Below, in pieces: positions 18,401-25,080 of a stretch of DNA of 57,140 nucleotides. Under the pieces are notes generated by a model. The model made no database searches. It had not been told where the DNA came from and saw nothing but the letters and a program-made list of their open reading frames with translations. Position 1 is the stretch's first letter, and the number at the start of each line of letters is the position of its first letter. Source of the DNA: an archaeon (GTDB lineage Archaea > Asgardarchaeota > Thorarchaeia > Thorarchaeales > Thorarchaeaceae); assembly GCA_024275415.1 (NCBI GenBank), contig JAJRZD010000032.1, positions 1-57,140 on the forward strand, in the 5' to 3' direction. Position numbers and translations under genes: made by a program.

Positions 18401-18496
18401 ACCGAACACACCATAATGCTCTTGGGCAATTGTCCTTGCAAGAGCTACATCAACCACCGGGCGCCCTTTTGTCCTACTGGTCAATGGAAAAACCAC
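15422..18496 (-). CDS. Three-part fusion: APH-type kinase, M23 peptidase, class III aminotransferase/phospho-lyase
   Basis: A single 1,024-residue protein. Residues 1-350: aminoglycoside-phosphotransferase/hydroxylysine-kinase fold (VAHNDANDYNVLIE as catalytic loop, FGIIDFGDM as metal-binding loop). About 420-570: LytM/M23 domain with zinc ligands H445 and D449 (IHLGMDLF) and H536/H538 (PPHLHFQ), so all ligands are kept. About 600-1020: class III aminotransferase fold with NSGSEANELA, ADEVQIGFGRMG and PLP lysine K857. In animals the kinase and aminotransferase-like parts are separate enzymes, hydroxylysine kinase and the PLP ammoniophospholyases acting on phosphohydroxylysine or phosphoethanolamine; bacterial fusions are known. 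A pathway of phosphorylation then phospho-lyase elimination of a hydroxylated amine is the best guess; the role of the M23 part is unexplained. GTG 18496 is almost leaderless. Confidence 0.85.
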   Translation of the reverse strand: MVFPLTSRTKGRPVVDVALARTIAQEHYGVFGEFSTLPSERDQNFLISVNDTPSYVLKVSSAHDTKNVLDLQNKAMEHIIKKSPLFSVPRVIPSRNGELIVRVSDRDGKQCLVRLLTYIHGTVLAKALPHSPCLLRDFGRFLGYISAALSDFEHDAAHRDFVWDLKNVPQIVERHLELISDSERREVIEHFYRLYECEFLPDAKNLRKSVAHNDANDYNVLIEKPWSDDRRTFGIIDFGDMVFTYTIADLAIGIAYAILDKPDPLMSAVSIVSGYHQVFPLSEDEIRLLFPLVCARLIQSVCMSAAQASYEPDNEYLRVSEDPAWRTLAKLRGIHPRLAWYAFRDACGFPAHPESIHIEEWLECNRGKFASVLDLEKPVVVDLSVGSRDYASPDELNDIKSFNRVIVTKIEASNASVGIGRYNEARLMYVGAQYKTSTFESRTIHLGMDLFSASGTPIYAPVDGKVHALKNNNRPYDNGPTIILKHQTDEGFSFFTLYAHLTEDSLDSLKEGDSVTTGQEIARIGEYPSNGGWPPHLHFQIILDMFDFEGDYYGVCAPNQRSLWTNLCPDPNLLLGVSHDIFSSAPLTAQAILDIRNQHLGRNLSVSYKSPLKIVRGWMQYLYDEDGRRYLDVVNNVPTVGHCHPMVVKAIQDQAKVLYTNTRYLHDNLARYIKRLCALFPEPLKVCFLVNSGSEANELAIRLAKAHTKRSGFIALEGGYHGNTDNLIGLSHYKHAGPGGHDPPPNVEIVPNADVYRSPYSSVDGMGKKHAEAVKTGILNLKSRGYNVAGFICEPVMSCAGQVVFPSEYLKHVYEHVRAAGGVCIADEVQIGFGRMGTHFWGFETQDVVPDIVTLGKPIGNGHPMGAVVTTPEIAASFDTGMEFFSTTGGNTVSCAVGLAVLDVIDNENLQENARIVGEYFKQELLRLKSKYPLIGDVRGIGLFLGVELIRAGGGRPPAVAEAHHIVKRMKELGVLLSVDGIMRNVLKIKPPLCFTKENVDEVVSKLGTILQECLPKAIKVGSS

Positions 18497-18522
18497 CTTG
18501 GAGAGGGGAGTCTACTGGGGAG

Positions 18523-18528
18523 TATATA
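18523..18528 (-). promoter_or_regulatory. TATA box for the fusion gene
   Basis: CTTATATACT on the minus strand is centred about 26 bases upstream of 18500, next to GTG 18496. This fits an archaeal core promoter with a leaderless or near-leaderless transcript. The rest of the interval 18497-18780 holds no gene that I can support. Confidence 0.6.
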
Positions 18529-18780
18529 AGACATGCCTTCGTTTTTCTATTTTGAGTGTCCTGTGTTCCGCACCTTGATCTTTGCGGTAGTAAAGATGTA
18601 AACACACCTGTGAAGTCATTAATAGTCCCACATCAATAAGAAAAGACCCTTCCTGACTGGACTTTGGTGTCCTAGTGTCTGCAACAGTTATAGCTCGCCA
18701 TCACCTTGACAGTAAGGAAATCTAGGAGCATCAAATCATGATGTGAACAGAATCAAGGTAATCCGAATATGTCGTCAATC

Positions 18781-19332
18781 TTAGATGTCGGGGTCATAGT
18801 TCAATGAGAAGGTTTTCTCGATCCACCCACTCGGATTGGCCGGGTCGTCTGGGTACGCCCCCTTTGAAGGGTTTTCGATCCGTCGCCGTTCCATCGTTGA
18901 TGAAAGGTTTCGTACTTCTAAGATATTGCCCTTTTCAACCACAATCTCCAATACAGTGCGGTAAGCGATAGGACGCTGGAATCCCATATGCACATACATA
19001 GCATCGATGAAATCCTTGGCAATAAGAATCGCTCCTGTGAACGGCACCTTCATGTGGAGGCTGTCATAGGTGTACTTGAAGAAATCCCCGTCTTTCTTGG
19101 GACGAATCCCATTAATGGAAATAGGTTCTCGGATATTCACTTGCATTGATTCAAGAACTAGTTCATGGTCGTTACAGACAAACGTCAACAGATAGCCTCT
19201 CCAACATGCTGTAGTGGTGAAAAAGGGTTCTAAACCAACGTCTTGAGGCGTGAATAGATCAGAGCCTCGTACGCCCACTAAGTCATAGGTTTCGCCTTCA
19301 TATTTGACCATATCTGGGAACTGTCCGGTCAT
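18781..19332 (-). CDS. Conserved-looking protein of unknown function
   Basis: A 183-residue soluble protein from ATG 19332. It is compact and beta-rich, opening with GQFPDMVKYEGETYDLVGVRG and containing STACWRGYLL-like (TTACWRGYLLTFVC) and PFTGAILIAKDFIDAMYVHMG segments. I recall bacterial hypothetical proteins with the same order of segments but no assigned function. It lacks membrane segments, a signal peptide and obvious catalytic motifs. A TATA element (CTTATATGC, centred near 19366) predicts transcription starting about seven bases before the ATG. The gene stands alone between the fusion gene and the Lrp regulator. Confidence 0.6.
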   Translation of the reverse strand: MTGQFPDMVKYEGETYDLVGVRGSDLFTPQDVGLEPFFTTTACWRGYLLTFVCNDHELVLESMQVNIREPISINGIRPKKDGDFFKYTYDSLHMKVPFTGAILIAKDFIDAMYVHMGFQRPIAYRTVLEIVVEKGNILEVRNLSSTMERRRIENPSKGAYPDDPANPSGWIEKTFSLNYDPDI

Positions 19333-19385
19333 CGGGTATCAGAGGGGATTATACTTGAGAGCATATAAGGGAAACCTGCATTTTC

Positions 19386-19919
19386 CTATCTTCTACTCCC
19401 TGTACCACGTACCTTTGGAACCTTTGGTGTAAGAAGGATACGGCTTGAATCAAGGTAAGTGTCCATGACGAACATGGTGAGCGTACGGTCAACCTCGGGC
19501 ATCTGGCGAAGGAAGTCCACAATGAAACTGTTCATCTCTTCCACATCGCGAGTCCTGACCTTGAGGAGCACATCGAACTCTCCGCTAAGGACATGGACAG
19601 ATTGAACGAAAGGGTGCTCAGCGATATCCTTACAGAATTGGCGTTGTGACAGGATCTCTTTTCTTCCAGGCACCCGGTATCGCACCGTGATGAGAATCAT
19701 TGCCACTGTGGGACGACCTACTTTCGCTCCGTTAATCAAGGCGGTGTACCCTTCGATGACCTCCGACTCTTCCAATGCCTTGATACGGTTATGTACAGTC
19801 GAGATGCCTTTGCCGACCTTCTCGGCTATATCGCCAATCTTCATCCTCGCGTTCTGCTGGAGAAGCTCGATGATCTGGACATCGGTATGATCGATTTTTC
19901 CCGAAAAAATTTCAGTCAT
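19386..19919 (-). CDS. Lrp/AsnC-family transcriptional regulator
   Basis: A 177-residue regulator. Residues 10-60 form the winged HTH (DVQIIELLQQNARMKIGDIA then GISTVHNRIKALEE). Residues 75-155 form the RAM/ligand-binding domain (VHVLSGEFDVLLKVRTRDVEEMN). Such proteins form octamers that sense amino acids and regulate their own gene and nearby nitrogen-metabolism genes. It is divergent from a glutamine synthetase gene with about 90 bases between the start codons, so control of that gene is likely. An imperfect inverted repeat in the gap is a candidate operator. Start ATG 19919. Confidence 0.9.
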   Translation of the reverse strand: MTEIFSGKIDHTDVQIIELLQQNARMKIGDIAEKVGKGISTVHNRIKALEESEVIEGYTALINGAKVGRPTVAMILITVRYRVPGRKEILSQRQFCKDIAEHPFVQSVHVLSGEFDVLLKVRTRDVEEMNSFIVDFLRQMPEVDRTLTMFVMDTYLDSSRILLTPKVPKVRGTGSRR

Positions 19920-19922
19920 ACT

Positions 19923-19954
19923 AGAAATATGTTGAAAAAACTGAAATATTTTCT
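19923..19954. promoter_or_regulatory. Candidate Lrp operator between lrp and glutamine synthetase
   Basis: AGAAATAT at 19923-19930 and ATATTTTCT at 19946-19954 form an imperfect inverted repeat in an AT-rich tract, the usual look of Lrp sites. It lies just upstream of the lrp ATG and about 20 bases before a plus-strand TATA element (TTATACTT, 19973-19980) that suits a glutamine synthetase transcript starting near 20003. Confidence 0.4.
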
Positions 19955-20012
19955 GTTTTCTGCCGATAAATCTTATACTTACATTCTGAGTGATGACACA
20001 AAACCCTTACTG

Positions 20013-21317
20013 GTGAACATATTGGAACAAGTTGAGGATATGGAATTCATTCGTGTGCTTTTCACATCGATTCTTGGAAAGACGTACAGCATCGAACTCG
20101 CATCAGAGAGAGCAGATGAGATATTTGGACCTGGTATATGCTTTGACGGGTCGTCAGTGCCCGGATATGCCGAAGTGAATTCCAGTGACCTCCTTCTCCG
20201 CCCACTGGTAGCCGCGCCACTGCCAGCCCTATGGGATAAATCCACAGGAATAGTGCCCTGTGCGGTCTATGAAACATCAGGAGAACCGCACGAATGCGAC
20301 CCGATTAACATCCTCCAGAAAGTGGCGAGGGCCTGCCGAGAGAAGGGATTCGAATTGGTCGCTGGATTCGAGCTTGAATTCTTTCTTGTGAGATCGGACG
20401 ATGGTGGTATCGCCCCAGCAGATGTAGGAAACTACTTTTCAACACCGCCACATGATAGGGGATTCGAGATTCGAAGGGATGTCATGAGGTCGCTTGAGCA
20501 CATGGGTATCGCGACAACAGCTCATCATCATGAGGTTGCAAGTGGTCAGCACGAGATAGGGTTGAAGCACGAGAAGGCTGAGAAGGCTGCCCTTTCCTTG
20601 ATGCTTGCGAAACATGTCATAAACCAGATAGCATGGCAAAAAGGATACGTTGCCACCTTCATGCCAAAACCGTTCATGGGAATCAACGGGAGCGGGATGC
20701 ATATTCATCAGAGTATCTGGTCCAGCGATATGGAACGCAATCTCTTCACTTCGGATGAGCCATCTGACATATCACCCATTGGGAAACGATACATTGCGGG
20801 TATCTTGGAATACGCCAGAGCGCTCTCAGCCATCGTTGCGCCAACGGTCAACTCCTTCAAACGATTGGTTCCCGGATACGAGGCCCCAACAAGAGTCGCT
20901 TGGGGACCAAAGAACCGGACAACAATGGTCAGGGTGCCACATTTCAATGGATCAGGTTCTTCTGCACGAATTGAGTTCAGATGTCCTGACCCTTCGTGCA
21001 GTCCACACCTTGCTCTTGCCGCAATACTTTCAGCAGGAATGCATGGGATAGAGAAAAACATGACTCCACCTGAACCTGTAACAAGTGACCTCTTCCATGG
21101 TGAGGCAGATGTGCAATCATTGCCAGGGTCGCTCGCGGAAGCCCTCGATATGCTTGAGAACGCACACCAGTTAGGTCTGAGGTTGGGTAGTAAGCCAGTC
21201 AGGCGGTTCTTGGAACTCAAGAGAAAGGAGTGGGAACGATATCACTCACAAGAAAACCATGTTGACATATCAGGAGTGACAGACTGGGAGATTAAAGAGT
21301 ATCTCTACAGTTCGTGA
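20013..21317 (+). CDS. glnA: Glutamine synthetase family protein
   Basis: A protein of 434 residues from GTG 20013, the start best placed after the TATA element at 19973; the frame is open further upstream into the lrp gene, and ATG 20039 is also possible. It contains the beta-Grasp N-domain (EFIRVLFTSILGKTYSIEL) and the catalytic barrel: GFELEFFLV (metal Glu), HHEVASGQHEIGL (Glu, ammonia/metal), GINGSGMHIHQS (His), FKRLVPGYEAP, RVAWGPKNR, and RIEFRCPDPSCSPHLALAA (Arg). All standard active-site segments are kept. It may be the assimilatory enzyme (glutamate + NH3 + ATP to glutamine) or a gamma-glutamyl-amine ligase of the same family. Divergence from an Lrp regulator favours a nitrogen-metabolic role. 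Confidence 0.85.
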   Translation: MNILEQVEDMEFIRVLFTSILGKTYSIELASERADEIFGPGICFDGSSVPGYAEVNSSDLLLRPLVAAPLPALWDKSTGIVPCAVYETSGEPHECDPINILQKVARACREKGFELVAGFELEFFLVRSDDGGIAPADVGNYFSTPPHDRGFEIRRDVMRSLEHMGIATTAHHHEVASGQHEIGLKHEKAEKAALSLMLAKHVINQIAWQKGYVATFMPKPFMGINGSGMHIHQSIWSSDMERNLFTSDEPSDISPIGKRYIAGILEYARALSAIVAPTVNSFKRLVPGYEAPTRVAWGPKNRTTMVRVPHFNGSGSSARIEFRCPDPSCSPHLALAAILSAGMHGIEKNMTPPEPVTSDLFHGEADVQSLPGSLAEALDMLENAHQLGLRLGSKPVRRFLELKRKEWERYHSQENHVDISGVTDWEIKEYLYSS

Positions 21318-21377
21318 ACGGCATCCAAAAGACTTCTAACTCTCAATGTAGCATTAGCGTGCAGAGGTTTGTTTGGG

Positions 21378-21800
21378 ATGCCGTTCTATGAAAGTACAGA
21401 ACAACTTCAACAGGTGTTTGAAACATTCTGGCCACGGATATTGGAAATGGATGATGTATACCAGAAGCTTGTCAAATCGGGCATTATCGTGAGATTTGAC
21501 ATTGAACAACCCGAGCTCCATGTAACAATCGACTTCAAGAACCCGGGGCCTGACGGAAAGGTCGGAACCATCAGTTTCGACTCGGAAGTCGAACCGCAGA
21601 TTGTGGTGTGGAGTACCTCTGAAACTACCAACAAGTTCTGGCAGGGGAAACTCAATACCACCATCGCAATGGCAAAAGGACAGGTGAAGATGCAGGGTTC
21701 TATCGCCAAGGCACTCGGGCTTCTCACCAAGATAAAGCCGGTCTTCAAGGTCTTTCCTGACGTATTACGAGAACTAGGACTTGATCACATGATCCTCTAA
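21378..21800 (+). CDS. SCP2 sterol-carrier-domain protein
   Basis: A 140-residue single-domain SCP-2 fold protein. The pattern of five strands and helices is clear, with VRFDIEQPELHVTIDFKN, WSTSETTNKFWQGKLNTTIA and the typical GQVKMQGSIAKALGLLTKIKP near the C-terminus that lines the lipid tunnel. SCP2 proteins bind fatty acyl-CoA or other lipids and often assist CoA-linked metabolism. ATG 21378 is preferred; AGAGGT lies nine bases upstream and TTG 21369 is an alternative. It follows the glutamine synthetase gene on the same strand, with about 60 bases between. Confidence 0.8.
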   Translation: MPFYESTEQLQQVFETFWPRILEMDDVYQKLVKSGIIVRFDIEQPELHVTIDFKNPGPDGKVGTISFDSEVEPQIVVWSTSETTNKFWQGKLNTTIAMAKGQVKMQGSIAKALGLLTKIKPVFKVFPDVLRELGLDHMIL

Positions 21801-21931
21801 CACGAATAAAACAATCGAGCAACAGTGTGGACAATGGAAAAGTTCTTCTTGGCTGTCGGTTCGTAACTATCGCAATCTATATATTCACAGAGTTGTGGAT
21901 TAATAATAGTTAATAAAAAAGGTTGGCAACC

Positions 21932-22144
21932 ATGACTGAAGAGATAAAAAAGAGCATGACTATAGCAGAGGTCGTCACAAAGTGGCCGGAAACAGCAGGT
22001 ACATTCATGGAATGGGGCTTGCATTGTTTTGGATGCGCAGTAGCTAGGTATGAGAATATCGAGCAAGGCGCAGTAGCCCATGGTATCTCAGCGGACGACC
22101 TAGTGAAAGCACTGAACGAAACGATATCCAAAGAGAAGGAATAA
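21932..22144 (+). CDS. DUF1858 (redox-disulfide) small protein
   Basis: A 70-residue protein matching DUF1858, the hybrid-cluster-protein-associated domain. MTIAEVVTKWPETAGTFMEW is followed by the characteristic HCFGCAVA cysteine pair and a DLVKALNE helix. The two cysteines are predicted to form a redox-active disulfide. Biochemical role is not established in the family. ATG 21932 follows AAAGGT with about nine bases spacing; the in-frame TTG at 21923 is less likely. A short GC-rich hairpin and T-rich run after the stop (to about 22180) probably ends the transcript, facing panB. Confidence 0.8.
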   Translation: MTEEIKKSMTIAEVVTKWPETAGTFMEWGLHCFGCAVARYENIEQGAVAHGISADDLVKALNETISKEKE

Positions 22145-22165
22145 ACAGGCCCCTCCACGGGCGCC

Positions 22166-23035
22166 TTACTTTTCTTTTGGGTTGACCCTACCATAGAGTC
22201 GACCAGATTCTTCTTCTAACATCTCAAAGCTGTGTTCTTCGTCAGGGAACACACCGTTTCGCACCTCATCCGAATACTCCTGCACAGCTTCTCTGATGAC
22301 AGAAGCAATGTCTGCATATTTTTTCAGGAACTTTGGCTTGAAATCCTCGAAGAGTCCCAGCATATCCCACAGCACGAGCACTTGACCGTCACAGTGAGAT
22401 CCAGCCCCGATGCCAATTGTCGGAATATCGATGGCCTCCGTGATGGCCTTGCCAGTTTCTGCTGGCACGAGTTCGACGACAATGGAAAAGGCTCCAGCTT
22501 CTTGTAGCGCCAGCGCATCGTCCACAAGCTTGTTCGTGGTTTCAGCAGTCCTACCCTGCACACGATAGCCACCAAGTTCGTAAATCGACTGTGGTGTAAG
22601 GCCGATATGTCCCATAACGGGAATACCTGAATCGACGACAGCGGAAACAATATCAACGACCCTTCCGGCGCCTTCGATCTTCACTGCTTCTGCCCCACCT
22701 TTCTGTAGCATCAATGCACAGTTCTCAAGGGCTTGCTCCACGCTGACCTTATAGCTCATGAAAGGCATGTCGCCGACAATGAGGCTTTTTGGCTTTGCTC
22801 GCGCCACTGCTGCGCAATGATGGACGATATCATCCAGTGTCACAGGGATAGTACTCTCATACCCCAGCAACGAGTTGCCCACGGAATCTCCAACAAGGAT
22901 GATGTCCACCCCGACCTCGCTCAATATCTTGGCTGTAGGAGCGTCGTACGCGGTGAGCATGACAATCTTCTTGCCCTTCTTTTTCATCTGTCGGATCCTG
23001 AATGTGGTCTTTCGAGCCAATCGAGAACACTCCAC
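22166..23035 (-). CDS. panB: Ketopantoate hydroxymethyltransferase
   Basis: A 289-residue PanB from GTG 23035. It transfers a hydroxymethyl group from methylenetetrahydrofolate to 2-ketoisovalerate, giving ketopantoate, the first committed step toward pantothenate and CoA. Family segments are complete: KIVMLTAYDAPTAKIL, VGDSVGNSLLGYEST (metal Asp), GDMPFMSYKVS, GGAEAVKIEGA, VMGHIGLTPQSI, GAFSIVVELVPAE (catalytic Glu) and TIGIGAGSHCDGQVLVLWD. Length is normal. A TATA box 26 bases upstream predicts a leaderless transcript, which supports the GTG over the longer frame up to 23050. Confidence 0.95.
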   Translation of the reverse strand: MECSRLARKTTFRIRQMKKKGKKIVMLTAYDAPTAKILSEVGVDIILVGDSVGNSLLGYESTIPVTLDDIVHHCAAVARAKPKSLIVGDMPFMSYKVSVEQALENCALMLQKGGAEAVKIEGAGRVVDIVSAVVDSGIPVMGHIGLTPQSIYELGGYRVQGRTAETTNKLVDDALALQEAGAFSIVVELVPAETGKAITEAIDIPTIGIGAGSHCDGQVLVLWDMLGLFEDFKPKFLKKYADIASVIREAVQEYSDEVRNGVFPDEEHSFEMLEEESGRLYGRVNPKEK

Positions 23036-23055
23036 GGAGAAACAGCGCACAGGGG

Positions 23056-23063
23056 AATATATA
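23056..23063 (-). promoter_or_regulatory. TATA box for panB
   Basis: CTATATATTCC on the minus strand is centred near 23060, about 25 bases from GTG 23035. The short interval 23036-23105 also contains a very AT-rich stretch next to the end of the UFL1-like gene. Confidence 0.65.
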
Positions 23064-23105
23064 GGATTCCAATATCAATTTGAATCAATATATATTATAT
23101 AGTTA

Positions 23106-25070
23106 TTACGTCTTTGTGAAGAAAGAATCGGAGGACGGGAGGTAGATGCCTGTCAGCACCTTACGGAGCACGCAGAGAGCGGTCTTCTTTGAGATGGATC
23201 GGGACTTAGCAAACTCAGTCACGTTCAACGGTCCTGCTTCCGATATATGATCCTTAAGAAGTGCAAGCCATTGAGTGGAAATTACTACCCCACATTCCTC
23301 GAAAAAATTCTGATCATCTGTCAAGGTGTCCTCAACATCACTCTGAACTTCATCAAAGTCAAGCTCCAATTCCTCACAAAGAGAACTGATATCAACAATA
23401 CCATTACGATTCACGGATTCTGCAATCTTTCTGAGAAGCCAAGGTCTATTGACGTAGTTGTCATCCCATGTGCGATACGAATCAACCACAAGTGGCTGGA
23501 TTGTCTTCTCGATCTCGGCTGTGTCCAGACCTCTCTGGATTGCCAAATCGTAGGGACGAAGTACGCCCATGTCATGGAACTCCCTCTTCAGCTCGTTGAG
23601 AAGAGCATCCTTTGAAACCATCTTACCGTCTGCATCCAGCAGAGTATCGGACTCGATAGTAGCAACAATCGATTCGATGACACCGGGTTCGGTATCAAAC
23701 CTCTTTGCGATTTCCTCTGGATCCAAGAGCTCGCCCGTGCTAAGGGCTTCGGCCAGCCACCTGCGAACCCATGAGATGGAGAGATAATCACCAGAATGAG
23801 TCGAAACTGTCTTTAGACCGAATCTTTTCAGCAGTGCAGCGAGCTCGACCCTGCTCACCAACCAACGCTTCTCGAATTCGTCTGCATGAACAATCCCTGA
23901 ACTCTTTACCTCCTCTAAGATGTGATTGCGTAATGCACGGTAGGAAACAAACCTGCCATCTCGTACTTTGCGAACATCGGGGTGGTTGCTTAAGATCTTC
24001 TCAGCCAAGCGGGTGTCGATACCAATTCGCATGGCGGTTTCCTTGGGCTTGAGAATTCCTGCAAGCTCTATGTCGTCCAATATCTCTTGTTTCACTTGGT
24101 CAATAGTCATGACCGAGCCATCATTAGTGGTTATGAGTGTCAGTCCAAGTTTCTGAAGAACCTTCTTGAGTGTGTCTGTAGAGATTTTCAGCCGGTTTGC
24201 TTCGACATTGACATCGATATGACCCTGACTCTCAAGAAGAGCAGTCAAGTCCTCTTGAAGAAGATGCAGAGGGAGAAGCTTGTCGTCGAACCCCTCCACA
24301 AGATCCCACTTGTATAGTGTAACAACTTTCAAGATGTCATCAGGAGTCAGATCAAGTCGTGCTGCCTCATGCTCCAAGTCAAGAAACCCCATTTTTGAGA
24401 TACTTCTTTCGAGGGTTCCCAGTAGCCACTTCACTGAATATACTAGACCTGATGAGGACTGCCAGACATACCATCCCCATGACTTGATCAGGTGTACCAA
24501 CTCATCAACATCGACCCGCAACCGTTGTGCCTCGGCAACGACATCAGCCCGCCCTTGTAGTTCAAGAGATTCGCGGATGCGCTCTTTCAGTTCAGGCACT
24601 AGCAGGTAATCACCATCCTTAGTCCGTAAGATATCAAGTCCTTCCTGCTCACTTATGTCATGGACAATCTGCTCGATCTTGGCAGGGGCGACATCCCATC
24701 GGATAGCCTCCTTGTCGACGTGGACGATTGAATTATTGACCAGCGTGTCCTTTATCCTCTTGCGCAACCCGACTGAGGACACGACCGAGGTCTTGGAGTA
24801 ACTCAAGATTCCATTGCGAGTGCGCCCTACCAGCTCATAAAGGGTCTTCAAATCCATTCCCCTAGAATCTAGTAAATAAGATAGTTCCGAAAGGGCTATC
24901 GATGACCTTGAATTCAGGATATGGTCAATCTCTCCAATCAACTGATGCCTTCTACGGGCGATGAGCTTGAGATACCCCCAGAAGAACAAGACGGAAATCC
25001 CAATAGCAACGGCAAGTGGCCAGAGGGGATCCTCAAGTAAGACAAATTGTTCGAGTAGTATCTCTGCCAT
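23106..25070 (-). CDS. Membrane-anchored tandem winged-helix protein, UFL1-like
   Basis: A 654-residue protein. One N-terminal membrane helix (about 15-37, PLAVAIGISVLFFWGYLKLI) is followed by about eight degenerate units of 65-75 residues. Each unit has the rhythm LRNHILEEVKSSGIVHADEFE then a VSRVELAALLKRFG helix and a short beta wing (TVSTHSGDYLS), that is, winged helices. UFL1, the UFM1 E3 ligase of eukaryotes, has the same chain of winged helices (units such as QESGQVTISELC), and its partner UFBP1/DDRGK1 is anchored by an N-terminal helix. UFL1-like proteins have been listed among Asgard eukaryotic-signature proteins. The match is by pattern only, and no UFM1, UBA5 or UFC1 gene is in the window. 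It follows the P-type ATPase by 10 bases in one operon. Confidence 0.55.
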   Translation of the reverse strand: MAEILLEQFVLLEDPLWPLAVAIGISVLFFWGYLKLIARRRHQLIGEIDHILNSRSSIALSELSYLLDSRGMDLKTLYELVGRTRNGILSYSKTSVVSSVGLRKRIKDTLVNNSIVHVDKEAIRWDVAPAKIEQIVHDISEQEGLDILRTKDGDYLLVPELKERIRESLELQGRADVVAEAQRLRVDVDELVHLIKSWGWYVWQSSSGLVYSVKWLLGTLERSISKMGFLDLEHEAARLDLTPDDILKVVTLYKWDLVEGFDDKLLPLHLLQEDLTALLESQGHIDVNVEANRLKISTDTLKKVLQKLGLTLITTNDGSVMTIDQVKQEILDDIELAGILKPKETAMRIGIDTRLAEKILSNHPDVRKVRDGRFVSYRALRNHILEEVKSSGIVHADEFEKRWLVSRVELAALLKRFGLKTVSTHSGDYLSISWVRRWLAEALSTGELLDPEEIAKRFDTEPGVIESIVATIESDTLLDADGKMVSKDALLNELKREFHDMGVLRPYDLAIQRGLDTAEIEKTIQPLVVDSYRTWDDNYVNRPWLLRKIAESVNRNGIVDISSLCEELELDFDEVQSDVEDTLTDDQNFFEECGVVISTQWLALLKDHISEAGPLNVTEFAKSRSISKKTALCVLRKVLTGIYLPSSDSFFTKT

Positions 25071-25080
25071 CGAACGTCGC

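Noticed and set aside
19791..20012. Longer N-terminus of glutamine synthetase reaching into the lrp gene
   Set aside because: It would overlap the lrp coding region and precede the predicted transcription start; the family fold begins near residue 1 of the GTG 20013 start.
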